The position numbers and the translations under genes were made by a program. Source: Cyanophora paradoxa (Eukaryota > Glaucocystophyceae > Cyanophorales > Cyanophoraceae). Taken from it: a stretch of DNA of 64,000 bases. The first letter of the stretch is position 1. Every line of letters begins with the position of its first letter. The stretch spans positions 186,001-250,000 of the forward strand of contig QPMI01000610.1 of assembly GCA_004431415.1 (NCBI GenBank), read 5' to 3'. The notes beneath the pieces are model-generated. The model was not told the origin of the DNA. It saw nothing but the letters and a program-made list of their open reading frames with translations, and searched no databases. Below, in pieces: positions 1 through 11,176 of the stretch.

Positions 1-1
1 G

Positions 2-329
2 CCCCCACCCGCGCCGGCCCTCGCCGGCGTCCCCTCCGCCGACCCAATGCGGGGCGTCGATATCGCAGCGGCGATCGGGCGGCGCTCCTCGGCCCCGACG
101 CCCATCCTCGCGAGCCCCACCTCCGGCCCCCTCCTCGGCGTGAGTCTCCCTGGGCCTCGAGCCCCCGCTCCGGATCTAGAGCTGCAGGATCCTGGCCTCA
201 ACCCCTCCCCCCTTGCCCCCCGCCCCGAATCGCCCCGAATTCGAAAGTGAATTTCCCTTCCCCGGACCCCGCAGCGGCGTGCACGAGCACGACCCCTTCC
301 GAGCGCGCGCCGCAGCGGGCCCTTTTTAA
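2..329 (+). CDS. possible 3' end of an unidentified gene (partial)
   Basis: An open frame runs in from the left edge (frame 2) and reaches a consensus GTGAGT donor at about 150. A possible last exon starts after the CCCGCAG at 274-280 and can read to a TAA near 327. The predicted peptide is Pro/Ala/Ser-rich and matches no family I recognise. The phase between the two pieces is ambiguous, so this may be non-coding. Confidence 0.25.
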
Positions 330-898
330 TTAGCAACCGGCAGCTGCAGCGACCCGTCTTATGCTTCTTGGCGAGGAGCTGCCTTAGGTATGTCACACTC
401 CGCAAATCATGTCTTCGAATTCAACAATCAGCAGCTAAATACAGTTAGCTATAGGCTTATACTACCCGGAGTAACGCCGAGCAACGTTAACTCCCGGAGT
501 CCCACGCGCACGCTGTGCTCTCGAACGCCGCGCGCGCGGAGCTTCCGGCTGACACTGCGGAGGGGGAGCGCGGTCGCCATGCCAAGAATGCCGATGCATA
601 TGCACGAGGTTTGTATTGTCAACCGGGAGGTTTTCGAGCGCGCTGACTCCTGTCGACGTCGCTGCAGCTGCATGCAGCTGCGTATGCAGAGGGGCCGCTG
701 CCGCCGGCCGCCGCCGCTGCCTATCGCGCGCGCGCTTTTTCTTCGCAGCTGCAGCGCGACGCATCGTGGTGCTGCATGCGCAGCTGCGCATGCAAGCGAA
801 ATTTTGCCTCAATTTTTAATTAGCCGCAATTTTTGCGGGGGGGCGTGCACGGGGTACGGCACTGTTTGGTGGTGGGGGTACAGGTCTTCACCGGCAAG
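330..898. other. intergenic region, no gene seen
   Basis: Short ORFs are open on both strands here but look like composition effects. The segment carries palindromic words (GCATGC, CAGCTG, GCGCGC, CTGCAG), especially at 590-800, and presumably holds the promoter of the F-box gene that begins at 899. No TATA box is evident. Confidence 0.4.
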
Positions 899-3076
899 AT
901 GAAGCGATCGGCACCGGACGGCGGGCGCGAAGACGGCGTCAAGCGCATTGCGGATCCGGAGGGGGCTGGGCCCAGCGACGCAAGCCCCTCCGCAGCTGCC
1001 GGCGAGTGGTCCCAGATCGCACCCGACGTGCTGGCTGCGGTCCTCGCCCTGCTGCCCGTGCACGAGCGGTGCCGCGCCAGCCGCGTCTGCAGGAGCTGGC
1101 GCGCGGCCGCGCTGCTCACGCAACACACCGCGACACTCAAGATCTGGTGCGGTCGATGTGGACGCGTACGTCGACGCGGCTCTCGCTCATTCGAATCCAA
1201 TCCCTCGCAGGGTCCTGCCTGAGGGCAGCGACCAGGCGACGCTCCCGCTGGCGCAGCGCGTCGTGCCGAGGCAGCGCGTCCCGCCGGGCTCCATCGCCGC
1301 CCAAATCGCCGCCGAAGACGCGAAGGAGGAGCCGACGACGGCGCCGCTCACCGCCGGCGAGGCGGCCGAGGCGCTGCGGGGGCCCATCCCGGCGCTCTCG
1401 ACGGAGCTGGAGCTCTTCTTCGCGGGCGCGGGCGCCTGGCGCGCCGAGGCGCTCGCCGCGGCGCTGCCGCCCGCCCTCCGCCGGCTGCGCGTCGTCGCGA
1501 AGCAGGCGAGCGACGCGACGCGCACGGGCCTCGTGCGCGAGCTGCGCATCGGGGAGCGCCCCTCGCTGCGCGAGCTCGCCGTCAAGGACTGGATCGTGCC
1601 CTCGGGCCCCCACCTCGTGCGACCGGCCCCGCGCGGTTTCACTCGGTTTGGCACTCGAACGCGGGGCCCGCGCAGCCGCTGCGCCACGGGGCGCTGGAGG
1701 TCGTGGGCGGGACGGCGGCGGACCCGACGGCGGCGCCGCTCCTCGAGGCCTTCCCCTCCCTGCGCCGCATCGACGGCCTCTTCGTCATGCGCGGCCGCGA
1801 CGGCGAGGTCAGGCCCCCCGCCGAGCCGCCGGGACGTCGGGCCGCTGAGGCGCGCGGACGGCAGAGCGTGGCGCAGCTGGCGGCGCTGGCCCGGGCCGGC
1901 GTCCGCTGCAACCGCCTCGACGTCCGCGGTGTGCCCGCCCCGCCGGCCATGCCGTTGGGGGCGCCCCCGCCGCGCCTCACCTGAGCGCCGCGCCGCGGCT
2001 AGCCACCGACCTCTCGGGCCCCGAGGCCGCCGCCGCCCTCGCCGTGTTCGCCCCCGTACCCCCCTCGGGCTCCCTGGAGATCCACAGCTGCCAGCTGCCG
2101 GAGGCGTGGCCGGGCGGCCTCCCGCCCGGCGTCGAACGGTGCCCCCTCCCCCGCTCTCCGGGGCCTCCGTGGCTGACGGGCGCCACCGTAGCATCCGGCT
2201 CTACAGCTGCGCGCTCCGTACCCCCATGCTCGATTGGCTCCTGAGTGCGTACCTCTTCATTCCGAAAAAAATATCGCGCACCCTCCTTGTGTAACTCGCG
2301 TTCGTTCTAATCTCGCGTACCTCCCACTACCCCCCTCCTCGTAGGAGGGCGGCACGTCTCGACTCTCCGCGAGCTCCACTTGGACCGCTCTCTCCGGTAC
2401 CCCGAGCTGGCCCTCGGTGCGCGGCCTTGTACCCCGGTCGATGTCGACCTCGGAGTCAAAATATCAGCCGTGCGCGCAAGTTGGGGGCTGACCGCTCTGT
2501 GTTCAGCGGAGCTGGCGGGGGCGCTGGAAGGGGTACCCCCCTCGTGCCGCGTGCGCCTCTGCTGGCCCCTCTGCTCCCCCTGGGATGACGCGGCCTTCTC
2601 CGCGGGTTCGACCCCTGCGCGCCCCTCTTTCGAACTTGCGTACCCCCCGCCCTAATCGACTTCTGCGAAGGCCTGGAGCGCCTGGCGTCCTCCCGGGAGC
2701 TCCTCTCCAAGGCCCGCCCCCTCCCGAACCTAAAACTAGCATCGGGGCCGGGCTCTGAGCGCCGGCAGGTGGAGTTCTTCTACGCGGGGCGCGTGCCGGG
2801 GGCGACCCCCGCCATGGACAGGGCCTTCTCCCGCTACCGCGCCGCCCGCGTGCGTCCCCGGGGAGGGCGATCTCAGCGCTGCCCCCCTCACGCCCCAGCC
2901 AGGAGGCCGCCCTCGCGCCGCCCCCGCCGCCCCCGCCGGCCCCGCCGGCCCCGGGGCAGGGCCAGGGCGCCCGGGCCGGCGCCCCGGGCAGCGTCCTGGA
3001 TCAGATCGTGGGGCGCCTCGCGGCGCGGATGAAGGAGCGCGCGGGCGCCGGCCCCGAGGAGGCCGGCACCATGTGA
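899..3076 (+). CDS. F-box protein, multi-exon (F-box gene 1)
   Basis: The ATG at 899 opens a basic N-terminus followed by an F-box at residues of about 38-70: IAPDVLAAVLALLPVHERCR, then SRVCRSWRAAAL. This is the SKP1-binding module of SCF ubiquitin ligases. The rest has leucine-rich, LRR-like strands (for example LRRLRVVAK, SLRELAVKDW) that would recruit a substrate. Clear introns include 1147-1210, about 1617-1674, 1808-1864 and about 1930-2001, several with CTGAG shortly before the acceptor. Later exons are short and I placed them by frame continuity only. The last exon encodes a poly-Pro stretch and ends at the TGA at 3074-3076. The closest relative in the window is F-box gene 2 (8297-10352). 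The F-box assignment is firm; substrate and exact middle exons are not. Confidence 0.72.
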
Positions 3077-3654
3077 GGCTCCGCAATATGGCAGCTCTGG
3101 GGGCGAGATTAGAACTGTTGCACGACCTGAACCTGTTGTACACGCCCCCGTAAGACACAAGAGCAGGTGGGTGATCAAATCTAAAACCGGCTACAAGCAT
3201 AAGCAGCTCGAAGACTCATTGACTGCAGCTCTCAAATCATGCATGAGTCGGGTCAATTAAGGTTGAGGCTAAGCATAGCTAGGCTAGCATGCTGCTACAT
3301 GTACGTATACATACACATGTGCATACAGAACACATGTACAACGTTCAACGGTTAACGTTCAACGTTACTAGTTAACAAAGCTTGACCTCGGCCGGCCACT
3401 TCGAATATCGATTCTTTCGTAGAGGCCTAGGGTTCTCTCTGATATTGATTGCAATTGTGTTGTTCACGACGATGTCGACGTCACGGCTCACGTGCATGCG
3501 GATCGGAGGCGTCGGGCTAGGCACGCTCTAGCCCTCGCCCGTGCAACCGACACCTGCGCATGCATGCTCCAAGGCAGAGCCGGTGCCAGCTGGCTTCACG
3601 ATCAAGACTTCAAGATCATGGGGCGGGGGCTACGGCTCTGGAACTGGCGCGCGG
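3077..3654. other. intergenic region between convergent genes, palindrome-rich
   Basis: No gene seen. At 3270-3385 there is a run of short palindromes (GCTAGC, ACATGT, TACGTA, GTATAC, GTTAAC, AACGTT, ACTAGT). The word AACGTTCAACGGTTAACGTTCAACGTT is a local near-repeat of GTTCAACG. The segment should contain the 3' ends of the flanking F-box and UTP21 transcripts. Confidence 0.5.
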
Positions 3655-6600
3655 CTACATCTGGGCGCCGCTGGCGTCGGCGACGAGGCAGAGGCAGTGC
3701 TGGAAGAGGTCGTCGAGGGCGCCCCAGACCCCCCGCTGCGAGGAGGAGGGGGAGGAGGGGCGGTCGGCGCGAGGCGTGTCATTCGGATCAGGGGCGTCGG
3801 CTCGGACCTGTGCGTCGAGGGCGGCGGCGGCGGCCTCGCGGAGGGCGGGGACGGCGGGGATGAGGTCCCCGTGCGCCCGCAGGAACACGTTCAGGTACGC
3901 CTGCCCGCGCCCCGCCTCGATCAGCCCGGCGCCCCTTAGAACAAAGGGCGGGGGCGGGGGGGGGGGGGGCGGGCCTGGACGAGCTCGAAGTCGCGGCGGC
4001 GCTCGAGGTGGGCGGCCGCGAAGGCCAGGAAGTCGACGAGCGCCGTGCAGGCCTCGTCCTCCGGGGGCGCCGGCAGCGAGCGGATCTCCAGGTCCACCTG
4101 CGCCGGGCCCAGCGCCGACAGGTGCCCCACCACCGCGTCGTCTGCCCGGCGAGTCAGCGGGCGCAGCAGGGCGAGCTGGGCGAGGGCTGGAGGGGGGAGG
4201 GAGCGCACAGGGCCCGCCGGCCTCGGCGCAGTCGCGGAGGATGCCGGCGAGGCGGTTGCTGGGGAGGAGGCTCCCCAGCTTCCCCACCCGCTTCTTGCGC
4301 TTGCGCGCGCTCTCATCCTCGCCGGCGCCGTTCTCCTCGCCGGCCCCCGCGGCGCCCGAGGGCCCCGGGGCGACGCCGAACTTGGCCTGGAGGCCGGGGA
4401 GGGTGGGGAGGAAGAAGGGCGCCGCCTCCGGCGCCTTGGGCCCCTCCCGCGGCCGGTTCCGCTCCTGCGCCGCCCGCCTGGCGTCAGAGGAAACCGAACA
4501 GCGGAGGGAGGGGGCTGGGGCGGGCCTTGATGACGTCGATGTCGGCGAGGGTCTGCCAGCGGGCCCGGGGGGCGCCGGAGAGGGTGACGTGGCGGCCCTC
4601 GGCGCGGCGCAGGGCGGCGGAGACGACGGCCTCCGAGGCGAGGGCGCGGGGGAGGCCGTCCCCCACGTCCCCCTCCTCCCCCTCCCCCGCCTCCAGGCCC
4701 CCGCCGCCGCCTTCGTCGTCGTCCTCGCCGGGGGCGCCCGAGGCGGTGGGGAGGGGCAGGGCGCGGGGGTTCGAGAGGTCGGGCGGGGGCCGAAGGAAGG
4801 GGGCGGAGAACTGGAGGCGGTTGGACCAGAGGTGGATCCCCGTCGAGCCGACGTGCGTCGTCGCGAGGTAGTCGTTCGCGGGGCTCAGCGCCAGCGACGT
4901 CGCCGCCGTCGCCGTCCGGAACGCGTCGATGGGGCGCCCCGCAGGCAGGTCCCACGTTCGGATCTGGCCCCGCACCCCGCCTCGGAGGGGGTAGAGGAGA
5001 GGCGGGGCGGGGCGAGGGGGGTACGTACGGTCGAGTCGGTGGAGGAGCTGATGAGCCACCGCCCGTCGTCGCTGTAGCACTGCGCGGGCGGGGCGGAGCC
5101 GGCGTCGCACGGGTACTCGGAGCGCACGGGGGTACCGCCCCCGCGGGGGCGATACGGCGGCGCACGAGGTCCGTGATGAGGTTCGTGTGGCCCGTGAAGC
5201 GCCGCGCCACGCGGCACGAGACCTGAGGCGGCGCGCCCCCGTCGGCCCGGCCCGGCGGGGAGGGGAAGGGGGTGCGCGGCGGGTTGGGAGGGGGTACCAT
5301 GTCGTAGACGCGGATGACGAGGTCCTCGCAGGCGACTGCGAGCAGCGTGCCCTCCGGCCCCAGCGCCATCTGCGCCGTACCCCCGTGAGGCCCGCCCCGG
5401 CTCGTCCGAGGGGTACGCGGGAGCGCACGCGGACGACCGCCGATCCGAGCTTGACCTTCGTCTCCAGGGCGCCGGTCTTCGCGTTCCAGATCTGGGGCGG
5501 GGTACGCGTGAGGCCGGCTCCGGGGGGGGAGGGGCCGCTCAGGTGAGATTCAGGTGAGGAGGGGCGCACCCGGAGGGTCCCGTCGTGCCCGCCCGTGACG
5601 AGCTGCTTGTTCAGGTCCTCCGCGCAGATCCCCGTCACGGGGCCCCGGTGCTCTGCGAGAGAGGCTGAGAGGGCGAAGGCCGAGGGGGGCGGAGAAGGGA
5701 GGCGAGCTCGCTACATGGTCTAGGCTAGCTAGGCGGCAGCGGCGGGTCAGACAGTACGAATACGTTGAGAGTAGCGCTCAGGAGATCGCGCTCAAAAAGA
5801 AGGTGGCATCACGCCCGCCGGAGCCTTAGGTTTGAAAGGAAAGGACCAGGACTAAAAAAGGCTAGGACCCCGAGAGGCGGATCAGACAGTACGAATACGA
5901 TGAGAGTTGCGCTCACAGAGCTCGCGCTCAAAAGAAAGTGGCATCACTTCCGCAGAAACCGAGGTCACAGCCAAAAGAAAAAAAACCGCATATCCCGCCC
6001 CGCCCCGCCCCGCCCCGCCCGGCACCCGGCCGCGGGTCAGACAGTACGAATACATGTGAGTTGCGCCCACGGGGGGTCGCGCTCGGAAGAAAGTGGCATC
6101 CCTCCGCGCGGCCGGTACCGGTCCTAACCCCGCCCCACCCCCCCAAAGCGGCGCGCACGCTTGTAGGTGGCCCTGTGGATGCCGCTCTGCAGATTGTAGC
6201 GGTCGATGACGCCGCCGGCGCTGCGGCGGAGCGAGCCCGCCCCGTCAGCAAGCAAGCGGGGCGCAAGCAAGCAAGCAAGCGCGGCGAGCGGGGCGCACCT
6301 GCCGACGTAGGCGAAGTTGCCGCACGTCGAGAGCGCCACGCACTGCCGGCCGAGCGAGCGAGTCAGAGAGCCGGAAGGGGCAGAGGAACCGAGCGGGCGG
6401 GCGCGCGCCTTGACGGGGGTGCCGTCGGTGGTGGGGAGGCGGTGCTGCCCCAGCGCCTTCGTCTCCCAGCGCCACGTGTACGCCGCCGGGTGCCCCTCGT
6501 GCGCCGTCACGATGTTCGCCCAGTCCCGCTCCCGCAGCGAGCCTGGCCCCGCGGTCGGTCAGAGGCCGGCGAGGGGGCGCGCGGCGGGGCGCGGGAGGGG

Positions 6601-8126
6601 CGGACAGGCGTCGAAGGCGACGACGGGGGGCAGCTTGAGCTCCTCCTTGGGGACCTGGGCGATGCGCGCCTTCTTCGCCACCCGCCCCTGGCTCAGCTCG
6701 CAGCTCTGCGACTCCTGCGCGCACCGCGGGGCGCCGGTCAGCGCCCCCGCCCGCCCGCCCCCCGGCGGGCCGAGCGGGGGCGGCGCGCCTGGATGGTGCA
6801 GAAGAGGCGGAAGGAGCGGTCGAGGCCGGCCGAGAGGAGGTTGTACGAGTCGGTGCCGTAGTAGCGGAGGCGGGTCGGGGGCGCGCTGTGGCCCGAGCGG
6901 CCGCGGAGGGGCCGCCCCGTGCCGTCGGCCTGGTCGAAGAGCCACATACGGAGGGCGTTGTCGGCGCCCGAGGTGAGGAGCACGGGCTCGCCGTTGAGGA
7001 AGCGGACGCAGGCGACGGCGGCGTCGTGGCACTCCTTCATGCTCGCCAGCAGCCGCCGCTTCTCGAGGTCCCAGAGGTGCACCCCGCCGGCCGTCGTGCC
7101 CGTCGCGAGCACGGCCTGCCCGTCGGTGCGGAAGGAGAGGGAGGTGACGGGCCCCTCGGCCTGCGTGAAGCTCATGAGGGTCTGGTCGGCCTTGAGGTTG
7201 TGCACCACCGCGCGGCCGTCCGCCAGGCCGACCCCCACCACGTCCACCGCCGGGCTCTGCTCCATGCACCGCACCTGCCGCCGGCCTCAGCGCGCGCCGG
7301 CGGCCGGGGCTCGCGGGGGGGACGGCACCTCGACGCCCCAGCCGGCGAAGGAGTAGACGAGCTTGCAGGAGCGCACGTTCCAGAGCTGCAGGGGCCCCTC
7401 GCGGCTGCCCAGGACCACCTGCGCCGGCGTTAGGCGCCGCGCGGAGCCGGCGGGGGGCGCGGCGGGCCTTGTTGAGGTACGTCGCCGGGTGCAGGATGCA
7501 CGAGGGCGTGAACTTGGAGCCCAGCTCGACGCTCGCGACCTCCGACTCGCCCGCCACGTCCCACGCGATCAGCCTCCGATCGTCCCCGACCGAGAGGACG
7601 TGCGCGCCGAACGTCAGGAGCAGCCGCACGGTCCCTGAGTGCCCCCGCAGCGTGTGGACCTGCGGTGCCGGTCAGCGGGGCGCGCGGCGGGTCTGGCGCG
7701 TACGCGCACCAGCGTCGAGCGCTTGAAGGCCAGCACATCGTTGCCCGACGCGACGAATGTGAGGTCACCCTCCGCAGCTACCGCCGCGACCCGCTTCGGG
7801 AGCTGCGGGCCTGCGCGGGCGTGAGGCTCGGGGCGCGGCCGCCGATCGTGTGGCAATCAGCGCACCAACACAAACGATGTTGAGCTTCGCGCACTGCTCG
7901 CGAGGAGCGCCGGGCGGGCGGTCAGATCGCGATCAGCGAGCAAGCGCGGCGCGAGCGGCTGGCCCGCAATGCTCACATTGAAGATTTGGAAGGTCTTGTC
8001 GATCGCAACCGTCACGAAGTCCGCCGTGCCTTTCTGCTGGACGAAGAAGGGCACATCGTCCGTGATGTGGCCAAGGGCGCGGAACGGGGCGAAAATCTGC
8101 GATCCCGCGCCCCTGTCCTTCGCCAT
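3655..8126 (-). CDS. UTP21: U3 snoRNP / SSU processome WD40 protein UTP21 (WDR36)
   Basis: This is a subunit of the small-subunit processome that acts in the nucleolus on 18S pre-rRNA. Exon 1 (8126-7977) encodes IFAPFRALGHITDDVPFFVQ, matching the start of the family. Later exons carry tandem WD40 repeats, including ILHPATYLNK, VTSLSFRTDGQAVLATG, LTSGADNALRMWLFD, YNLQSGIHRATYK and GRWLISSSTDSTVR. The C-terminal Utp21-specific helical domain contains VDLEIRSLP, then DFELVQA and AYLNVFLRAHGDLIP. The stop is at 3655. The gene is broken by more than ten introns. One, after DVIK, is a GC-AG intron whose donor starts GCCCGCC. The intron 6158-5652 (507 nt) is far longer than the rest and contains three copies of a roughly 70-bp repeat. 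An acidic linker (GEDDDEGGGGG region, about 4690-4730) precedes the C-terminal domain. It is back to back with F-box gene 2. Identity is very likely. Confidence 0.93.
5742..6100. repeat. three-copy direct repeat inside a UTP21 intron
   Basis: Copies lie at about 5742-5810, 5877-5947 and 6032-6100. Each begins with GTCAGACAGTACGAATAC (the middle copy has ATCAGACAGT) and ends with AAGTGGCATC or a close variant. Spacing is about 135 and 155 bp. Between copies 2 and 3 lies a CCCCG microsatellite. The array fills most of the 507-nt intron and explains its unusual length. On the sense strand of the gene each copy ends in TACTGTCTGAC, which resembles the branch-point word found in other introns here. 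Confidence 0.85.
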
Positions 8127-8296
8127 GGCCGGCTGGCCGTCGCTAAGCTTCGCTGGCTGCTGCAGGAAACTGCCCGGAACGCTGCTGCAAAATGTCCCTC
8201 GGAGGAGTTGAACGCTGATCTCTAGGCTCGAGGGGACCGCGACAGCGCCCCAGCTCCAGCTCTAGCGAGCCGTAGCGCCGCACACAGCCCATTGCG
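8127..8296. promoter_or_regulatory. short divergent promoter region, UTP21 / F-box gene 2
   Basis: Only 170 bp separate the two divergent start codons (8126 on minus, 8297 on plus), so both promoters and 5' leaders must share it. No TATA box or other core element stands out by eye. The call rests on gene arrangement alone. Confidence 0.45.
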
Positions 8297-10352
8297 ATGG
8301 ACGGGGCGCCAGCAGCTGGGATTCATGCGCTGCCGCGCGAGCTCCTGTCGGCGATGCTCAGCTACCTGGACGTGCGGCAGCGCGCGGTGGCGGGCAGCGT
8401 GTGCAAGGCGTGGCGGGCAGCGGCGTTGGAGCCGCCGTATTCGTCCGAACTGTCCCTCGCGTGCGTTCGGCTCCGCCTCCGCGCGTTCGTGCGCGGCGTC
8501 GTGGCGCATCGCTCAAGCGCCGCGCAGGGTCTTCGGAGACGTACCCGATGGATGCGCGCGCGGGGCGGCGGCGGCGCTCCTGTCGCACCTCCTGTCGCTC
8601 CTGTCGGTCGAGACCGGGCCGCCGCCGTGCCCGGCGCTCACGGCGCGCATGGTCGCGGTGCTGGCGACGGCCCCGCGGGCGCTCTCCGTGGGGGCGGCCG
8701 CGGGCGTGCTCGGGGGCCCGATGTGCGCCGGCCTCCTCCGCCTCCGCCTCGCCGTCCTCCTCCGGCCCGAGGCCGAGGCCGAGCACGGGCAGGCGGACGC
8801 CGACCTCGCCGCCTTCTGCCTGGAGGCCGCCCTGCGCGCCGCCGCCCCGTCCCTCCAGCACCTCGACCTCCACTTCCCCGCCGCCGACACCTCCACGTAC
8901 CCCGGCCTCTGGAGCTCGGGTACCCGTCCCCCCCCACCCACCCCCACCCCTCGCCTGACTCCGGGCGCAGGGCCGCTGGATCAGATCTTCGCGCGCCTGG
9001 CGCCCGTCTTCGCGGAGCGCGCCGCGCGGCTGCGCTCCCTCGCCCTCCGCGGCAGCGACGGCCCCGTCCACCTCCCCTCCCTCGACGAGGCCCGCGTACC
9101 CCCGCTCACCCCGAAGCGCCCGTACCCCGCCGAGCTCGAGCCCGGGGCGCGCGCAGGTGCCGGCAATGCCGGAGCTGGAGTACCTGGGAGCGCTGGTCCA
9201 GAGCCCGAAGGCGGGGGCCCTCGCCACCCGCCTCCCCCGCCTGCGCCGCCTCTGGGGGGTATCCCTTTACGCCGATCCCGAGGGGACGGCGGCCCTCGCG
9301 GCCCTCGGACTGCGCTGCCGGCACCTGCGCGTCGCGGGGGCGGACCTGGGGCGGGGGGGCGCCCTCGCGGCGGCGGCCGCCCTCTTCCGCCCGGGAGACT
9401 TCCCGCCCGATTCGGGCACGCCGGCCGTCGTCTTCGGCGGCTGCGAGCTGGCCCCTGGCCTGGATTGGGACGACGCGTACTTCGAAGGCGCTCTGAGGCG
9501 CGCGCCCCGCAACTTAGGAGCCGCACTCCTCCCGCACCTCTCCCAGACTGACGGCGGCGCAGCGTCGAGGTGATCGACTGCTACGCGAGCGAGAACTTTC
9601 TCCTCTGGCTCGGGGGTACGACGCTCCTGCCCGTCGCCCCGCGCCGCTGAGGGGCGTGCAGAGCGCGCGGCTTCCGCCTCCTTCCTTCGCATCGAGTGCG
9701 ACCTGCAGCTGGCGGAGGATGCCTCGGCCGGTGCGGCCCGCCGAAACTGAACCCTGCGAGCTCGGGGTGAGGCCCGCCCGCCAGAGGATCTCGTCGACGT
9801 CCTGCGCGCGCTCCCCCGGGGTACAGGCGCCTCCGCCTCCCTCGTCGCCCGCAGCTCCTGGCAGCCTCAAGAGGCCCGTACCCCCTTTCACTCCGGAACG
9901 CGTGCGCCCTCGCGCGCAGACGCTGGCCCTCCTCGAGGGGGTCCTCTCGGAAGTGGAGCTCATACGGGCCTGCAAGGCGCTCCCAGCCCCGCCCCGGGCC
10001 CCGCCGCCCTGACATCCCCCGGGGATGACGGCGGGCGGGCGGGTGCAGGTGGAGATTCGAGCAGGTTCGCGGGAGTCCTGGGAGGCGTACGAGGTCTACC
10101 GCGCCAGTCACGTGCGCGCCGCCCGCGGCCCCCTGCCGCGATCCTGAGCTCAGCGGCCTCCGCCCCCCGTTCAGAGGATCCTGCGAGAGCGGGAAAGTTC
10201 CAACGCCGCCGACTTCCTCCGAGTGCGCCCCGCCCCGCCCCGCCCCGCCCCGTGCCCCCGCCTCGTGCCCCCGGCCGCCGGGCGAGGACCCCGCCGAGCG
10301 TGCCGCACGGCAGGCGGCGTTCGAGGCGGTCTTAGCAGGACTGCAGCGTTGA
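8297..10352 (+). CDS. F-box protein, multi-exon (F-box gene 2)
   Basis: The ATG at 8297 opens an F-box almost at once: IHALPRELLSAMLSYLDVRQ, followed by GSVCKAWRAAAL. It is probably the substrate receptor of an SCF ubiquitin ligase. Exon 1 is 8297-8460. Intron 1 (8461-8527) restores the frame into VFGDVPDGC and a long exon rich in Leu and Ala (LLRLRLAVLLRPE, LQHLDLHFPAADTS) that looks like degenerate LRR. Further exons read LDQIFARLAPVFAERAARL, MPELEYLGALVQSPKAGALA, LHRV-like strands, VIDCYASENFLLWL and, last, AARQAAFEAVLAGLQR, ending at the TGA at 10350-10352. Introns start GTACCCCC or GTGCG and end after CTGAC/CTGAG words. Domain order and length match F-box gene 1, suggesting an old duplication. 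Confidence 0.72.
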
Positions 10353-11176
10353 ACGCGATGCACGCCGTACGGCGGCCACACAGACGCACGCCGCAGCCGG
10401 CGTCTTGGGCCTGCAGCCTTGGGTCCGGGCCCTGCAGACGACGCGCCCGGCCCCCTGCCGCCGCCCCCTAGTGTGCGATCGCTGGCACGTGCAATTTATG
10501 CAAAACGCATCGCGGGCGGAAGACAGATGCGGAGGCCTAGGGCTGCGTATCTCGATAGCGGCTCGCCCTGCCCTCCCCCCAATGCCGGCACCCCCGCCCC
10601 CCAAGCGCAACGAAGCATGACTGCCCCTGCCCCCTACGACTCGCCCCCCAATGCCCTTGCCCCCTAATCGCGATTCCTGCATTAAGCATGGAGGATACAG
10701 AAACAGATCTAGAGGCCCCGGAACCCCTCGACTCGCTGCCCTTGCCCTTGATCGACTCGCCCGCTCAATTGCAAGTGTGCAAGCGCCTGCCCCATGCGTA
10801 TACGTATACTATGATAGGATGCGATCTATGACACGTTCATGATCACGTTGTACTGCCTCGAGATTCCTACAAATTCTGACATTAGAGAGCATCGAGTATC
10901 GGGTCGCGGGCCCGCCACCGGTATGCCGTACCTCCCATGCCCCTACCCCCTCGAATGCAATCAATGACATGGTGTTATGTATCGCGATTCCTGCATGAAG
11001 CTACGAAGCATGGGGGATACAGCAACAGAGGTGGCCCGCGGCCGGGGCCGCCGCGGTCACTGGTCACCGATGGGCGGTATCCTGATGGCGGGCAGGGAGG
11101 GGACGCGCCTGCCGAGGGGCGGCGGGAGCATCACCACCGCCGGCACGGCCGCCGCGGCGCTGCGGGGCCGGGCGCG
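10353..11176. other. intergenic region with a duplicated word
   Basis: No gene recognised. The segment is C-rich (repeated TGCCCCCTA and CCCCCAATGCC words). It contains two diverged copies of a word starting ATCGCGATTCCTGCAT at about 10667-10706 and 10981-11029, plus a palindromic patch (GTATACGTATAC) at about 10795-10815. Confidence 0.45.

Noticed and set aside
390-902. Plus-strand ORF of 170 codons before F-box gene 1
   Set aside because: Cys/Arg-rich product from palindromic CAGCTG/GCATGC DNA; overlapping ORFs of equal quality exist on the other strand.
3560-5077. Long plus-strand ORF opposite UTP21
   Set aside because: The minus-strand frame rebuilds conserved UTP21 motifs across several introns. 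The plus ORF is an Ala/Arg/Gly-rich shadow kept open by high GC.
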